The position numbers and the translations under genes were made by a program. The notes under the pieces were generated by a model. That model searched no databases and had not been told where the DNA came from. It saw nothing but the letters and a program-made list of their open reading frames with translations. Of a stretch of 64,000 bases of DNA, positions 22,998-34,270 are shown in pieces; within the stretch, counting starts at the first letter, position 1, and every line of letters begins with the position of its first letter. The stretch comes from Cranoglanis bouderius (Eukaryota; Chordata; Actinopteri; Siluriformes; Cranoglanididae). The stretch covers positions 14,375,254 to 14,439,253 of the forward strand of contig CM042566.1 of assembly GCA_023630585.1 (NCBI GenBank), given 5' to 3'.

Positions 22998-24370
22998 AAT
23001 TTTGAGTGATTACCTCTACGTATTGGCACTGCAAAACCACCAGTTTTTTATTTTTTATTTTTATACATGGTTTAAAAAGACATCCATATTTGTGTTATGG
23101 CACACAACAAATTTTGGCTATACAGCAGTTTATGGAAACCTCAATATCCTCAATATGGTCCTAGCTCCTTGGAACAAAAACTGATCTGTGATGTTCATAA
23201 AAGCAGTAAGTCACTTACTGCTTTTATCACAGGAAAAACAACAGCGTAGCGCTGGTTATGACACTGTTCATTTGTACAACACCCAACTGGACACTGTAAT
23301 TCCATATTTGGATAAAATCTATTCACGCATACCAACTGTACATCTGTATCAACATGATAGATCAGGGTTCTTCAAATCTGGACCCTGAGGTCCACTGTCC
23401 TGCAGAGTTTACCTCCAACCCTAATCAAACACACTTGAACAAGGTTCAGGAACCAAGGTCTTCAGGATTACTAGAAAATTACAGGCAGGTAAGTTTGGAG
23501 GTTGGAGCTATACTTATGCTTGTCACTGAGGTCTAAAATGTTACATTTGATATTGGCAACAGTGAAGCATGATCCATCACAGCCTTCTTCAAATCTGTAG
23601 AGTATATCTCCAACCTCAAACTTACCTGCCTGTAATTGTCTAGTAATCATGAAGACCTTGGTTAGCTTGTTCAGGTGTGTTTAATTAGGGTTGGAGCTAA
23701 ACTCTGCAGGACACTGGACCTCGAGGGCCAGATCTGAAGAATCCTGATCTATCATGTTAGTACTGGTGTACAGTTGGTATGCATGAATAGATTTTATCCA
23801 AATATGAAATCACAGTGTTCAGTTGGGTGTTATACAAATTAACATTTTCATAAACAGAGCTTTGGTGTTCTCCTGTGATAAAAGTAGTAAGTGACTACAG
23901 CTCAGAAGTCACTTACCCGAAAGTGAAGGGAATTTTTTTGTAAAAAATTACACTTTCTCACCCCCATAAAAAAAAAAAAAATAATAATAAGAGAAGTCTC
24001 AAACCTGAACTATTCTGCATGCCCACTATACTTACCTAGATACCTAAAAAATTAAGACTGAGACTCGAACCCTTCCCATTATAAATTGACCCTAAAAGTG
24101 GAACTGTGACATAAGTTCTAAGTCTAAGGAAGAAGAATGTGCAAAATGTTTACATATGTACATGTTCCTTGTAATGTGCTGTAGAGAGTTTGTTCCAGGG
24201 AGCTAGGACCATCCTGAGCCGAGATATTGAGGTTTCTGTAAACAGCTGTGTAACCAAAATTTGTTGTGTGCCATGACACAAAGATGGCTGTCGTAGTTAA
24301 ACTAAGTAAAACTTTTTTTTTTAATGGTGGTTTTGTATTTGGTGCAAATACATAGAAGTAATCACTCAAA
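22998..24370. repeat. Foldback element FB-2 (1.4-kb palindrome)
   Basis: The left arm is 22998-23516 and the right arm 23598-24370, with a spacer of about 80 bp. Matching pairs from outside inwards are 'gagtgattacctctacgtat' with 'tacatagaagtaatcactca', then 'cccaactggacactg' with 'cagtgttcagttggg', then 'atttggataaaatctattca' with 'tgaatagattttatccaaat'. The innermost pair is 'attacaggcaggtaagtttg' with 'caaacttacctgcctgtaat'. The right arm holds about 210 bp (23935-24145) with no partner. The inner part resembles a common fish repeat. The outer ends are the FB-1 sequence. A 30-nt perfect palindrome lies at 23202-23231. Confidence 0.82.
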
Positions 24371-24490
24371 AAAATTTGGAAAAATTAAAAATGGTCAGGT
24401 CAAGCAACCTTTATTGGACAACTTGAGATGGAATGACCCGAAACCTTCCTAAAAGAGGAACTACAGTAGTGATCAGAGGCAATGAATACA

Positions 24491-24494
<4 letters not shown>

Positions 24495-24554
<60 letters not shown>

Positions 24555-24555
24555 T

Positions 24556-24587
<32 letters not shown>
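24495..24587. repeat. Compound (TC)n(AC)n microsatellite
   Basis: TC units with a short 'acactctc' interruption, then AC units to 24587. It lies 125 bp outside the right end of FB-2. Confidence 0.95.
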
Positions 24588-24591
<4 letters not shown>

Positions 24592-24807
24592 ACTGAGGCC
24601 ATGATCAGGTCACAGGATTTAGACATGCATAACCTCTGGATGTGATGTTTGATCCTGTGCCAGGGGTCATGTAGGAATGGCAGTGCTGTCACACAGAGGA
24701 AATAATAATTTAGTCTAAAGTCTTTTTGAAGAAATACTCTGACACAGCACAGACACAATAAGTAAAAAGTATTAAATAATACAGTATATAAGCTACGCTC
24801 AGATATA

Positions 24808-25240
24808 CAATGGGGGTAAAAAGTATTTGATGCCCTGCTGATTTTGTACGTTTGCCCACTGACAAAGAAATGATCAGTCTATAATTTTAATGGTAGGTGT
24901 ATTTTAACAGTGAGAGACAGAATAACAACAAAAAAATCCAGAAAAACGCATTTCAAAAAAGTTATAAATTGATTTGCATTTTAATGAGGGAAATAAGTAT
25001 TTGATCCCCTATCAATCAGCAAGATTTCTGGCTCCCAGGTGTCTTTTACACAGGTAATGAGCTGAGATTAGGAACACTCTCTTAAAGGGAGTGCTCATAA
25101 TCTCAGCCTCTTACCTGTATAAAAGACACCTGTCCACAGAAGCAATCAATCAATCAGATTCCAAACTCTCCACCATGGCCAAGACCAAAGAGCTGTCCAA
25201 GGATGTCAGGGACAAGATTGTAGACCTACACAAGGCTGGA
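24808..25240 (+). mobile_element. Tc1/mariner fragment, family F copy 2 (left end only)
   Basis: It repeats the first 430 bp of F1 with high identity, from the inverted repeat ('ttttgtacgtttgcccactg') to the transposase start ('MAKTKELSKDVRDKIVDLHK', at about 25175). It diverges after 'acaaggctgga'. Unrelated sequence of about 55 bp follows, then Tc1-C3. Only the first 20 or so transposase residues remain. Confidence 0.85.
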
Positions 25241-25298
25241 CAGGACAAGAAAACCGTATCCACTGCCACCTCCGTTGTCAAGAATTGGAGCAAATATA

Positions 25299-26792
25299 CA
25301 ACCCAATTCCGAAAAAGTTGGAACAATATGGAAAATGCTAATAAAAACGAAGAGGAGCGATTTGTACTTTGACTTGTATTTAAATATAAAGCATATAAAG
25401 ACAAGGTATTTGATGTTTTACCTAATCAACTGCATAGTTTTTTGAAGATAAACATTTATTTTTGAAATTGATACATGCAGCACATTCCAAAAAAGTTGGG
25501 ACGGGGCAATTTAGAACTAATAGCGATGTGACAAGTTGAAATAAGAAGGTGATGTGAAGCAGGTGAGGCAATCGTGTAATCATAGTATATAAGGAGGCTC
25601 CAAAAAAGGCCTAGTCCTTCAAGAGCAAGGATGGGGCGAGGCTCGCCAATCTGCCAAGAGATGTGTCAGCGAATAAGCCAACACTTTGAGAACAACATTC
25701 CCCAAAGACAAATCAGTAGGATTTTGGGCATTTCACCTTCTACAGTGCACAATATAATTAAAAGATTCAAGGAATCTGATCAAATCTCTGACGTAAAGGG
25801 CAAGGCCGAAAACCACTTCTGAATATGTGTGATCTCCGTTCCTTCAGACATCACTGTCTTAAAAACCGTCATGAGTCTGTAATGGAGATCCGGACATGGG
25901 CTCGGGAATACTTTAGTAAACCTTTGTCAGTCAACACCATTCACCGCTGCATCCACAGATGCAAGTTAAGGCTTTACTGTGCAAAGCAGAAGCCATACAT
26001 CAACACTGTCCAGAAGCCCCGTTGGCTTCTCTGGGCTCGGTCTCATCTGAGATGGACAGTAGCACAGTGGAATCGTGTTCTGTGGTCCGACGAGTCGACA
26101 TTTCAAATAGTTTTTGGACAAAACAGCTGTCGTGTTCTCTGGGCCAAAGAGGAAAAGGACCATCCAAGCTGTTATCAGTGTCGGGTCCAAAAGCCAGCAT
26201 CTGTCATGGTATGGTGGTGTGTCAGTGCCCATGGCATGGGTAACTTGCACATCTGTGAGGGCATCATTAATACAGAAAGGTATGTACACATTTTGGAGCA
26301 ACATATGCTGCCAAACTATATTCTGCCCGGATGGTTGTGTAAGCAGAAAGTGCAGAGACCTGTCTCCGACTGAGAATGCGTGGCGCAGTATGAAGCACAA
26401 GATAAGACAACGAAGGCCTCGTACAGTTGCGCAGCTGAAGAAATGCGTAACGGATGAATGGGAGAAAATTCCGCTTGCTAAACTTAACCAACTGGTGTCT
26501 TCAGCGCCCAAACACTTAATAAGTGTTATTAAAAGAAAAGGTGATGTTACACAGCGGTAAACAGTCGACTGTCCCAACTTTTTTGAAATGTGTTGCAGTC
26601 ATCAGAGTTGAAATGAGTGTGAATTTAATTTATTTTTGAAAATATACAAAGTAAAACATCAAATAATGTGTTTTCACTATAGTACAGGGTGAACTGAATT
26701 TTCAAATGACAATTTTTTTTTAATATTATTATTTATTTATTTATTTTTTTTGCATTTTCCATACTGTCCCAACTTTTTCGGAATTGGGGTTG
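25299..26792 (+). mobile_element. Tc1/mariner element, family C copy 3 (C3)
   Basis: The ends are 'caacccaattccgaaaaagt' and 'actttttcggaattggggtt', with long inner inverted repeats ('atacatgcagcacattccaa' and its partner). TA flanks are at 25297-25298 and 26793-26794. At 1494 bp it is close to full size. It carries a plus-strand transposase. Confidence 0.9.
25631..26560 (+). pseudogene. Tc1-C3 transposase, one frameshift and one internal deletion
   Basis: The start 'MGRGSPICQEMCQRISQHFE' at 25631 leads through 'ISRILGISPSTVHNIIKRF' to a frameshift near 25790, after which the reading moves to the 25825-26373 frame. That 182-codon stretch is open: 'HLRWTVAQWNRVLWSDESTF' (first Asp), 'KPASVMVWWCVSAHGMG', 'YVHILEQHMLP'. 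A deletion near 26310 removes the block with the second Asp. A second frame break leads to 'LSPTENAWRSMKHKIRQRRP', where the Glu box remains but the preceding Asp of 'SPDL' is gone. The C-terminus 'IKRKGDVTQR' is present. Confidence 0.88.
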
Positions 26793-26812
26793 TACAACCC
26801 ACACGATTAGCT

Positions 26813-27416
26813 CAGTGTTGCCAACTCTCATGAGACAAATACTCAAAAACAAGCCCAATATTATTATAGCTTGTTATGGACTCGATGTATATAGACTCAA
26901 TAAATGAGCCTGCAACATATTAAACTGAAACCACTCACAGTTTGAAAAGCAAAAACAAAAGCATTTATTTAATAAAAAAATCATTAAGTGCCAACAAAAC
27001 TTATAGGGAGGACAGGCACTATCCACTCATGTCTGATCACCTGCGAGCAGAACATAATTGGAGAGATGGAAACGGAGATTACATTAGAACCATAACTACT
27101 ATTAGTATATATATGAGTATGCTACGCTTGTTTTTTTTAGTTTTTCTTTTATGACCTGTAATAATTGTGGGGAGTCGAAATACACTACAGCACTGATATT
27201 ATTGTGAGGCCGTGAGCAGACAGTGTCAATACATTGGGGAAAATAGCAACCATAAATGTTAAAAAAAAATGAGGTTGCTTGTCAGATTTTCCTAACAAGC
27301 AATCATATTTTTTAAAACAGGCCCAAAAAACCGCGACCCGTGATTTTTTTTTTTTCAAGCGACTTCAGAAAAAAAGAAGCCTAAAGTCACGTATTATAAG
27401 TGGACTTGGCAACTCT
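26813..27416. mobile_element. Candidate non-autonomous DNA transposon with 'gttgccaa' ends
   Basis: The left end is 'cagtgttgccaactctcatg' and the right end 'tggacttggcaactctga', which is its inverted counterpart over about 12 bp. The interior (about 600 bp) has no coding capacity and includes several A- and T-tracts. Target duplication was not resolved. Superfamily unknown. Confidence 0.4.
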
Positions 27417-27584
27417 GATAAGTATACCTCAAACCATCAGATTCATCCACGCAGCGAGCAGTGCCGAAGCACAACCCACGTTTAAAAAAAAAAAAAAAAA
27501 AACTCCGCAAGTATCTTGCAATTTTATGATTCAAACAGAGATGGCGATAGAGGGGCAAAAGTTCAGTACTGCAGCTTTAAAGAG

Positions 27585-27733
27585 TATCTGTTCCAATACA
27601 TTTGCTCACCTAGAAATTGGGTGGTCTGCCACCAATGGTGTCATGTTCTAAGTTAATTAACACCTCTAGATGTAAATATCAAGAAATGAAAGGGGGGGGG
27701 AAAAGGCTGTTCCAATACTTTTGGAGGGGACTG
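27585..27733 (+). mobile_element. Tc1/mariner right-end fragment, family J copy 1
   Basis: It ends 'acttttggaggggactg' followed by TA. Its inner part ('catctagatgtaaatatc' type) matches the fragment at 56495-56679. An internal deletion replaced by a G-run distinguishes this copy. No transposase sequence is present. Confidence 0.6.
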
Positions 27734-28284
27734 TATTTATCTGTGATTTTAAACTATCCAGTAACCGTGTTACATGAAGATGAATGTCCTGGCTGGCACT
27801 TAAAAATACTGTTTTTCGCTCATTGTGAAATGCTGAGTGTGAACTAGGCATGTAAGATAGATCATAAGAATCCGTCATCACAAAGGACAGTTTCACAAAA
27901 GCACTCCTGTAAACCATCAGCACGAAACATTAAACAGATTTAAGAGTTATCTGACTTCAAATATGTCTTGTGAAAGTGAATTTGCCTGGGGAAAAGATGG
28001 AAAATGTCTGATGCATTATTCATTATGTAAACTGGGAGTGCTATACTTCCCTCTTATCATTCTATCTGTATGATGGACGTTGGGAAGGCAGAACTGAACA
28101 TAACTTTTTTTAATGCCCCGAGGTAATGAGAGAGAAAACAGAAACAGACACAGAGAGAAGGACTTAATCCTCTCTTAGGAGTAACACATGTCTGACCATA
28201 ATTACATCCTTGAAACCTTTCTCTGACCTTTGACTTCTACCCCTCATTCCAGAGATGACTGCTTTGAGTGTGTCACATTTAATC

Positions 28285-28332
<48 letters not shown>

Positions 28333-29334
28333 ACACACGCGCACAAAAAAAAAAAAACCTCCCAAACTACTCAAAACCCATTAATTTCATTCCTCTTTGA
28401 GCCATTTCCTTCCCTCTAGACAGAATGTTGTTGCTTTTACAGTTGTATAATTGTCTTTTTATCCAGTGGCAGTAAACAACTTTTGAATTTCTAAACCACA
28501 TCCTTATTCTTGTATTTGCTTTCTGCTCCTCTGGATAGGACGTGAGGCAAGAAAAAGAGGTCTGTAGGGTCTGTTGATGAGAAGTGAGCAGACACACAAT
28601 TCCCTTGAAGGGATTTCCGCTTCTTTTTGCTTTCGACACTGTCATATTAAATAAAAGTCCTGTTCCTGTATGTGCACTGAAGTTATAGAGAACCCTCTCT
28701 GAACTGAACAGAAAGTGCAGAAAGGTTTCTTCTTTATTTTGTGGAACAGTTCTCCATACCAGTTGGATGTGATCTCCCTTCACTACAATTAAGGTTAACT
28801 CACAAGGTAACTGTCAACTACCTCGTGACCTAAGTCAGGTGTGTTAGAAAATGTAAAAAAATATATATTTTATGAGGTGATTTTTAATAAATCTCTCATT
28901 TAGGTTGAGGTCTGTTTCCCCTTTACACCTTCTTTGTCCCTGTTTCCATGACCTGGGATCAGTCACTGACTACCAGCATTGAGGCAACATGGCCTGGGTC
29001 AGTTCATGACTAGTATTCTCAGAGAATCTAGATTATTACCGGTTAGAGCTTGATATTAATGCTAACTACATTACTGTATACGGTTTTGCGTTAAAAATAT
29101 TTTTCTTAAAATGTTCTGGTCCATTGTGCATTGTAGTTCAATTACATGAGCTAGTTGGAAACAGAGGGTCATCATCGGCGGACTTGTGGAGCCCTTCGGC
29201 CATGGCCTCTGTGTTTCATTATTATTTCTTTTCTTTTATATATTTTTTTGTTTTAAACCCACTAAGATCCTAAGCTAAGCTAAGCTAAGTGGCTACTGCC
29301 GCAATGGCGCCGCTTCTGCTAGTGAGCAGGGGCG
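27734..29334. other. No supported gene; (CA)n microsatellite
   Basis: A CA tract of about 24 units lies at 28290-28338 and poly-A at 28347-28359. A 138-codon minus-strand frame (28783-28367) has no motif I recognise and no splice context. A 'taagctaagc' triplet repeat is near 29270-29289. Confidence 0.35.
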
Positions 29335-29575
29335 GCTACAGATCACATGTGCTCTACTGTCTTCACTCCCATTGGTAGTCGCTGCATCAAGTTGCTCCAA
29401 ATTTGCATAAAGTTAGACTTTTCTCAACTTTCAAAGTCCTTGGACACGCCCACATCTAGTCGCCAAGGGTCGCTGTCGCTCATGTCGCCGGAAGTCGCCA
29501 ACTCTCATTGAAAATGAACGGTCTCCGGTCGCTTTGTGGCTGCAAGTCGCTGGATGTGTGAATGCACCTTAAGAC
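29335..29575. repeat. Dispersed repeat rich in 'gtcgc' motifs
   Basis: Several 'agtcgc' units occur on both sides of 'ttttctcaactttcaaagtc'. The right edge 'gatgtgtgaatgcaccttaa' resembles ends of non-autonomous elements in fish. I cannot assign a superfamily. Confidence 0.3.
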
Positions 29576-30012
29576 GTATGAGAGGATATGGATATTTTGT
29601 CCGGAAGAAGAAGAGGAATTATAATAATAAGTATGAGAAATAACAATAGTGATGCTTTGCTCCCCAAGCACCAATAATAATAAGCTTATAAAGCAGAACA
29701 GTATGTTGGCTTTGTCAATAGATTGATAGATAGATAGATTGATTGATTCTGGGTATGTCTCAATCAGCTCCATAATTCAGTAGGTAGTGAATCAGTATAT
29801 TGTGTACACATGTTCAGGCACTAGTAAGGACCCTGGCTCACTACACATTGGCACACTGATAACCCAGTTTCTGGCGACATGACTAGGTACTCACGTTGTA
29901 AAAATCACTAACATAAGTAATCGTATAGTGTTCAGTTGGCGTATCGTTAGCTCGCTAGCACGGCTAGTTAGATGGACAGAGAGAGAGAGGAAGTGAGAGT
30001 CCTGTGCAAGTA

Positions 30013-30240
30013 CTGTGCAAAAGTTTTAGGCACTCTATTTTTTTTAATACAAACTTTGTTATAGATTTTTTATTTTATGACGTCTACATGATCAAGTCAG
30101 TACAAAAAACATTTTAGATTCCCAAACATTAGTTTTCTAGCACAAAATTAAATGTTACAGAAAAATGTTTGTATGCCATTAAAGAAAGCAGCATATTACA
30201 TAAGAGACACTTTTCAGACAGTAAACATAATGAAGGCTGC
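30013..30240 (+). mobile_element. Tc1/mariner left-end fragment, family K copy 2
   Basis: It begins after TA with 'ctgtgcaaaagttttaggca' and matches Tc1-K1 (4740-4975) nearly throughout, including 'gattcccaaacattagtttt'. It stops at 'aatgaaggctg'. It is a left-end fragment without a transposase. Confidence 0.7.
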
Positions 30241-30539
30241 TGACAACACCACATAAAGCGTTTGATTATGATTACGTAATTTGTGTATTAATATATGGTA
30301 GGCTATAAATACAAATTAATATTGCAACTGTTATTATTATTACACTTGTATACAAAACGTTGTACTTTGTACTTTGCATAGTGCCCACTCAAGCAGAAAC
30401 ATTAACGTGGCGTGTGGCGTGACCCTACCGCAGGTGGCCACCGTCTATCACCGTTTATCTACAGGGGTAGTTATAAGACTGTCTGATTCTAAATTAATAG
30501 TCTTTTTTGTCTAATATTTTACATTTTGCCAATTTTTGC

Positions 30540-30785
30540 CATGGTCTTATTCCTAGTTAATTTTGCTACAGTATTAAATAAGAATCTAGGATTATTTTTT
30601 GTTATCTTCAATCAGGGTGGAGAGATAGATTGATCTAGCAGCACTAAGAGATTTTCTATAGTTCAGGAGGCTCTCCTTCCATGCTGTTTGAAATACTACC
30701 AATTTAGTTTGATGCCATTTATGCTAGCTTTTTCTCTCTAATTATTTTTCTTTTAAGTGGAGCTACCTTATCTAGCGGGTAGCAG
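30540..30785 (-). pseudogene. L2 ORF2 fragment between endonuclease and reverse transcriptase
   Basis: The minus strand reads 'KVAPLKRKIIREKKLA' and, after frame changes, the region 'SLSAARSIYLSTLIEDNKNN' and 'PRFLFNTVAKLTRNKTM'. These are conserved linker blocks of L2 ORF2. The rest of the reverse transcriptase is missing. It belongs with the L2 block at 32156-33060; the hAT element at 30797-32147 separates them. Confidence 0.72.
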
Positions 30786-30796
30786 AACGTTGTCTC

Positions 30797-32147
30797 CAGT
30801 GCTTAATTTGTAAATCTGCAGGTCCCGGAACAATAAGAGATCCGGCAGGTCGGGAGGCACGCGAAAGGTCTCAGTCCCTAAACTTACAAACACGTGAAAG
30901 TGCTTCTAGAATCTCACGTAACCAAGGATATTCAATGCTGATAGGTAGGCCTATGTAATTGTTCACACTGGTACAGCGATGTAATGAGTTTATAGCAGTG
31001 AGTATTCTCAGTACAAACATTTATGGATTGCACATTCTATCAGCTTATGTGCTGTCACCTCAGTTAGCTACAAAACACATTTGCCCAAAGCACTTCGTAA
31101 ACAAAGTTACGTTTCATACAGTAAGCGTACTTACAATAAACATTAACTGCACAACAAAATCAAGAAAAAATCGCCTTACCTAACAAAATATTCCACAAAG
31201 CTCTCATGTCAGTGTCCTCCTACTCTTTCCTGTGTCTCTTACGTATCCATGCGTACACAAATGGCTCAGGATTGAACTTTGTAAGCGGTGGACCCACGAC
31301 GTTCAAAAACATCAGAGATGAGATGTTGGGGATGAGAAAGGATTCACGCTGCGAACTGCAATTGAGATTCATTTTGGAGAAACCCTGCTCGCGCGCCACT
31401 CGAGATTGGTATGGTATTCACAGAAGACAACAACTGCCTCAGTCCTTCTGAACTTTTTTTGTATTTGAGTCCCTGTACTCCCTAAATGCCCGAATGGCGT
31501 GGGCTGTTAACTCTATTTAATTCGGGCGGTCAATCTCACTTTCAAAGCCTTGTGCAGGTTGACAACGTTTAGCCTCGTAAGCGCTTCTAAAAACCTTCCA
31601 CAATCAGGATATAGCGTTATCACTGCTAGTCGTGGGAACGGTCACCAAACGGTTTCATCAGTGACCTGCTGCTGCTTGCTCTCTTGGACTCTTGCCTTTT
31701 TAGTATTTTGCTCCGTTTTTTCTCACTGTCATTGTTCGTGTTCTTAAAAAATGCCGTTAATGATGACTGCTTTCTTTTCGCCGTGACACACTCTACAGTG
31801 CATATGCTATGTAACTGTAGGCTTCACTTCGTGAGAATGAATTCAGGTGACCTTTGAATTTGAAATTGGCACAGATTACATTATGTGAAAGAGGCTATTG
31901 ATTGGCTATGAGCAATATTTGAGCACCGGTAATATAAGTTTTTTTTGTTTTTGTTTTGTTGTTGTTCTATTTTTCTTTCGGTGAATTAAAAGCTAAAACT
32001 ATTTGTTTTGATACTATTGCTGCATGAGACTTTAAACACTCAGCTGCAGAGGTGGTAGATCCCCATAAAAAGGTTTCGGAACGCAGGTGTGCTATTTTGG
32101 AGTTGCCAGATCCTGTTCCGACAGGATCCAGCTCAAATTAAGCTCTG
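30797..32147 (-). mobile_element. hAT element with 8-bp target duplication, inside L2
   Basis: The ends are 'cagtgcttaatttg' at 30797 and the complement of 'cagagcttaatttg' ending at 32147. Flanks 'gttgtctc' (30789-30796) and 'gttgcctc' (32148-32155) form an 8-bp target duplication with one mismatch, as hAT elements make. The interior is AT-rich with a C-terminal transposase scrap. At 1.35 kb it is much shorter than an autonomous hAT (usually 2.5-4 kb), so it is internally deleted. Confidence 0.85.
31207..31455 (-). pseudogene. hAT transposase C-terminal dimerisation domain
   Basis: The minus strand reads 'LRQLLSSVNTIPISSGA' and, after a one-base frameshift near 31390, 'REQGFSKMNLNCSSQRESF'. 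It continues 'ISSLMFLNVVGPPLTKF', 'NPEPFVYAWI' and a stop. This matches the hAT C-terminal dimerisation fold: 'S.. CER.FS.MN', then 'L.. ISSL.F..  GPP...F.PE..V  W', as in KIAA1586-like fish proteins. The RNase H-like catalytic body is absent. Confidence 0.75.
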
Positions 32148-32155
32148 GTTGCCTC

Positions 32156-32490
32156 TAAGCATTCAGTTGCCAGATCAAGTTCTTCTGCAAGAAATCTCCA
32201 AATTCACCAAGGAATTCAGAATGTGGCCCTGGGGGTCTGTAAATAATAATTAGCAGAATTGACTTGGTAGACTTGTTTTTTGTGGCTACGTATGATATGT
32301 TAGTATAAAGAACTTCAAAAGTGTTGAATTTATAACTAGGTTTTTGGTGTACTCATTTGGTTTAATCCACGTTTCGGTTAAACTCCTAATCAGTAATGGT
32401 TTCATTAACAATAAGTGCTTTAAATGTAAGAGATCTAATATTTAACAGTCCTTGCTTCAGATCAAAGATGCTGGCTGTGTATTCATTATG
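32156..32490 (-). pseudogene. L2 ORF2 apurinic endonuclease fragment
   Basis: The minus strand reads 'LLNIRSLTFKALIVNETITD' followed after gaps by 'IIYRPPGPHSEFLGEFGDFL'. These are conserved blocks of the L2 endonuclease ('N.RSL..K', 'YRPPGP'). Stops and deletions are frequent. The sequence breaks where the hAT element inserted ('LIWQLNA'). Confidence 0.75.
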
Positions 32491-32599
32491 GTCTAATTTT
32501 ATGTTAATCAGGTTACTAAAACAAGCTTTCTGAATATTTCTACATTTTTGTTTAGCTCAGGGAACAGACACAGTCTCAATATTTTGGAACCTAGGTCAG

Positions 32600-33040
32600 C
32601 TAGCAGACGATCGGTTTAGCCTGCTTGTCTGCTCCCTGGCTTTGGCTCTGGATTGTCACCAATTAACTAGGCTTGTTCTGAGACTACGTGCTATGCTGCA
32701 AGAAATGAGAGCAGCACCTTCCCAAGTGGGATGTATACCGTCCCGCCCTAACAGGCCAGCCTTGCCCTCAAAACTACTCCAGTTATCTATAAAGTCCACA
32801 TTGTTTTCAGAATACCACCTGGACATCCAAAAGTTTAGCGACCATAACCTGCTGTAACCTGCTGGACATTGCCTTCACTAATTTACACACGTCTACAATG
32901 TTACTCTTAGTAACCTCTGACTGACGAAGACGTATATCATTAGCTCCTACATGAATAACTACCTTTGAAAACCTGTGCTTGACTAAGACCCTAAGATTAT
33001 CTGTTATGTAGGCGCCCTGGCTCCCGGTATACACCTAACT
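32600..33040 (-). pseudogene. L2 ORF1-type SGNH esterase domain fragment
   Basis: The minus strand reads 'FSKVVIHVGANDIRLRQSEV' (GND block of SGNH hydrolases) near 32960, then 'NNVDFIDNWSSFEGKAGLL' and 'RDGIHPTWEGAALIS' near 32740, which holds the catalytic Asp and His. Such an esterase is part of fish L2 ORF1 or of the fused ORF. The nucleophile region upstream of 33040 is missing. A deletion near 32860 removes the middle. Together with the endonuclease this marks a 5' L2 segment. Confidence 0.75.
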
Positions 33041-33116
33041 AAAGTTGCTGGTGCCCCTAAAGGCCTAGCTAATTTTTCATTTTTATTGTCTACAATTTGA
33101 CTCTTGTTACTTTCAG

Positions 33117-33545
33117 CTATAAGATATAAATCTTCTTGGTTTTGGATTCATGAAAATCTTGATTTTGTCCACTGTCTTCCATATTCAAAATTATACAAAG
33201 TCCTTTGAGTGGTGGGGTCTGGGTATTGGGGACAGGGTACTCATTATCATCACCGCTGCCAGCAAACATGACAGGTGCGGGCGCAGCTTGTTCAGTGGGC
33301 GACCTGGCTGGGTCTTCCTCCTCATCAGACGTTTCATTTTGATTTTTCGGTGAGAAAATAGTTGTAAGCTTTGGCAAAATTTCAGTATTGGATTTCTTTT
33401 CTTTTGTTTTCTTTCTTTTTTGACTGGTAATAGAAAAGGTCAAAAGGAGTCATCAATTGAGTTAACCACTCGTGGCCAGCAGGGGGGGCCCCAAGCCAGC
33501 TGGGCCCCATGCATTTACGTGGTTTGCATGACCCAAACGGTACAG
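33117..33545 (-). pseudogene. N-terminal exon of a hAT (ZMYM1-like) transposase
   Basis: A 108-codon frame (33443-33117) begins near a basic block 'SQKRKKTKEKKSNTEILPKL', followed by acidic/proline-rich 'SDEEEDPARSPTEQAAPAPV'. This leader style precedes hAT catalytic domains of ZMYM1-like proteins. Upstream at 33475-33515 sits a GC-rich 'agcagggggggccccaagcc' patch like the one near 6445. The catalytic domain is absent. Confidence 0.42.
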
Positions 33546-33597
33546 GAGCCAAAAAAGTGTATGTAATTATAAAATAAATAAATAAATAGACTTTAAA

Positions 33598-33609
33598 TAA
33601 AGACCAATA

Positions 33610-33646
<37 letters not shown>

Positions 33647-33655
33647 TAATAATGG
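33598..33655. repeat. (TAA/TGA)n microsatellite
   Basis: 'ataatgataatgataatgat' followed by about eight AAT units. Confidence 0.9.
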
Positions 33656-33889
33656 GCAATTATATTAGTTAAGCATGCATAAAGCTGTAAGCAGCATTTT
33701 CGGGGGCTAAGCAACCAGTCTCGATGAGCTGCACATTCACAGATGCGCTACAGTTTCTGCCTAAGTAATCACAGGAATGCAGAGCATAGCTTTATGTAAT
33801 GGGATTCAAGAGTGATTCGTAGTTTCATGCATGATGTATATGTTTTGACACACAGACAAGGGTGGGATTCTCTGACTGTAGGAGGAAAG

Positions 33890-34270
33890 GTCTAGATGAA
33901 CTAGTGTTAATTTTGTTAATGAAAACTATTATGAAAAGCGTTCGTCATCGACCTTTTTTGACTCCGTGATGAGATGACAGTGACATCATTAAACACTAAC
34001 TGTGATGAAATCAACATGCAATATTGTTAACGAAAAATGACGAGACTAAAAAATAAAAACAAAAACTTGACGAAAATAAAGAGAGATTTTGGTAAACAAA
34101 AAGATGAGACAAAATATTATAGTTTTTTGGTTTTTTTTGGTGGTTGCATAATGTTGACTATCGTGATTGGCCATAATACCCACAGGCTGCAGCCATTAGG
34201 AACACTTCTCTATCAGCGCGTGACCTCGCAGGACCGATCAGACAACCTCAGTTAAGTTAACGGAGTCTTA
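33890..34270. repeat. Dispersed repeat with 'gttaacgaaaa' and 'cgaaaataaag' motifs
   Basis: The stretch has 'ttttgttaatgaaaactatt' and 'ttgttaacgaaaaatgacga', then 'ttgacgaaaataaagagaga'. This is recognisable as a dispersed fish repeat, probably a non-autonomous DNA element. Its class is not determined. Confidence 0.4.

Noticed and set aside
25966..26577. 203-codon minus-strand frame
   Set aside because: Antisense shadow of the Tc1-C3 transposase; its peptide is the complement of conserved transposase codons.
28367..28783. 138-codon minus-strand open frame
   Set aside because: Longest non-repeat frame in the quiet 27-30 kb part, but no domain, no splice context and no start-site context. 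Probably chance; protein search would settle it.
29700..29760. Tandem GATA/GATT units
   Set aside because: Short imperfect microsatellite, too short to matter.
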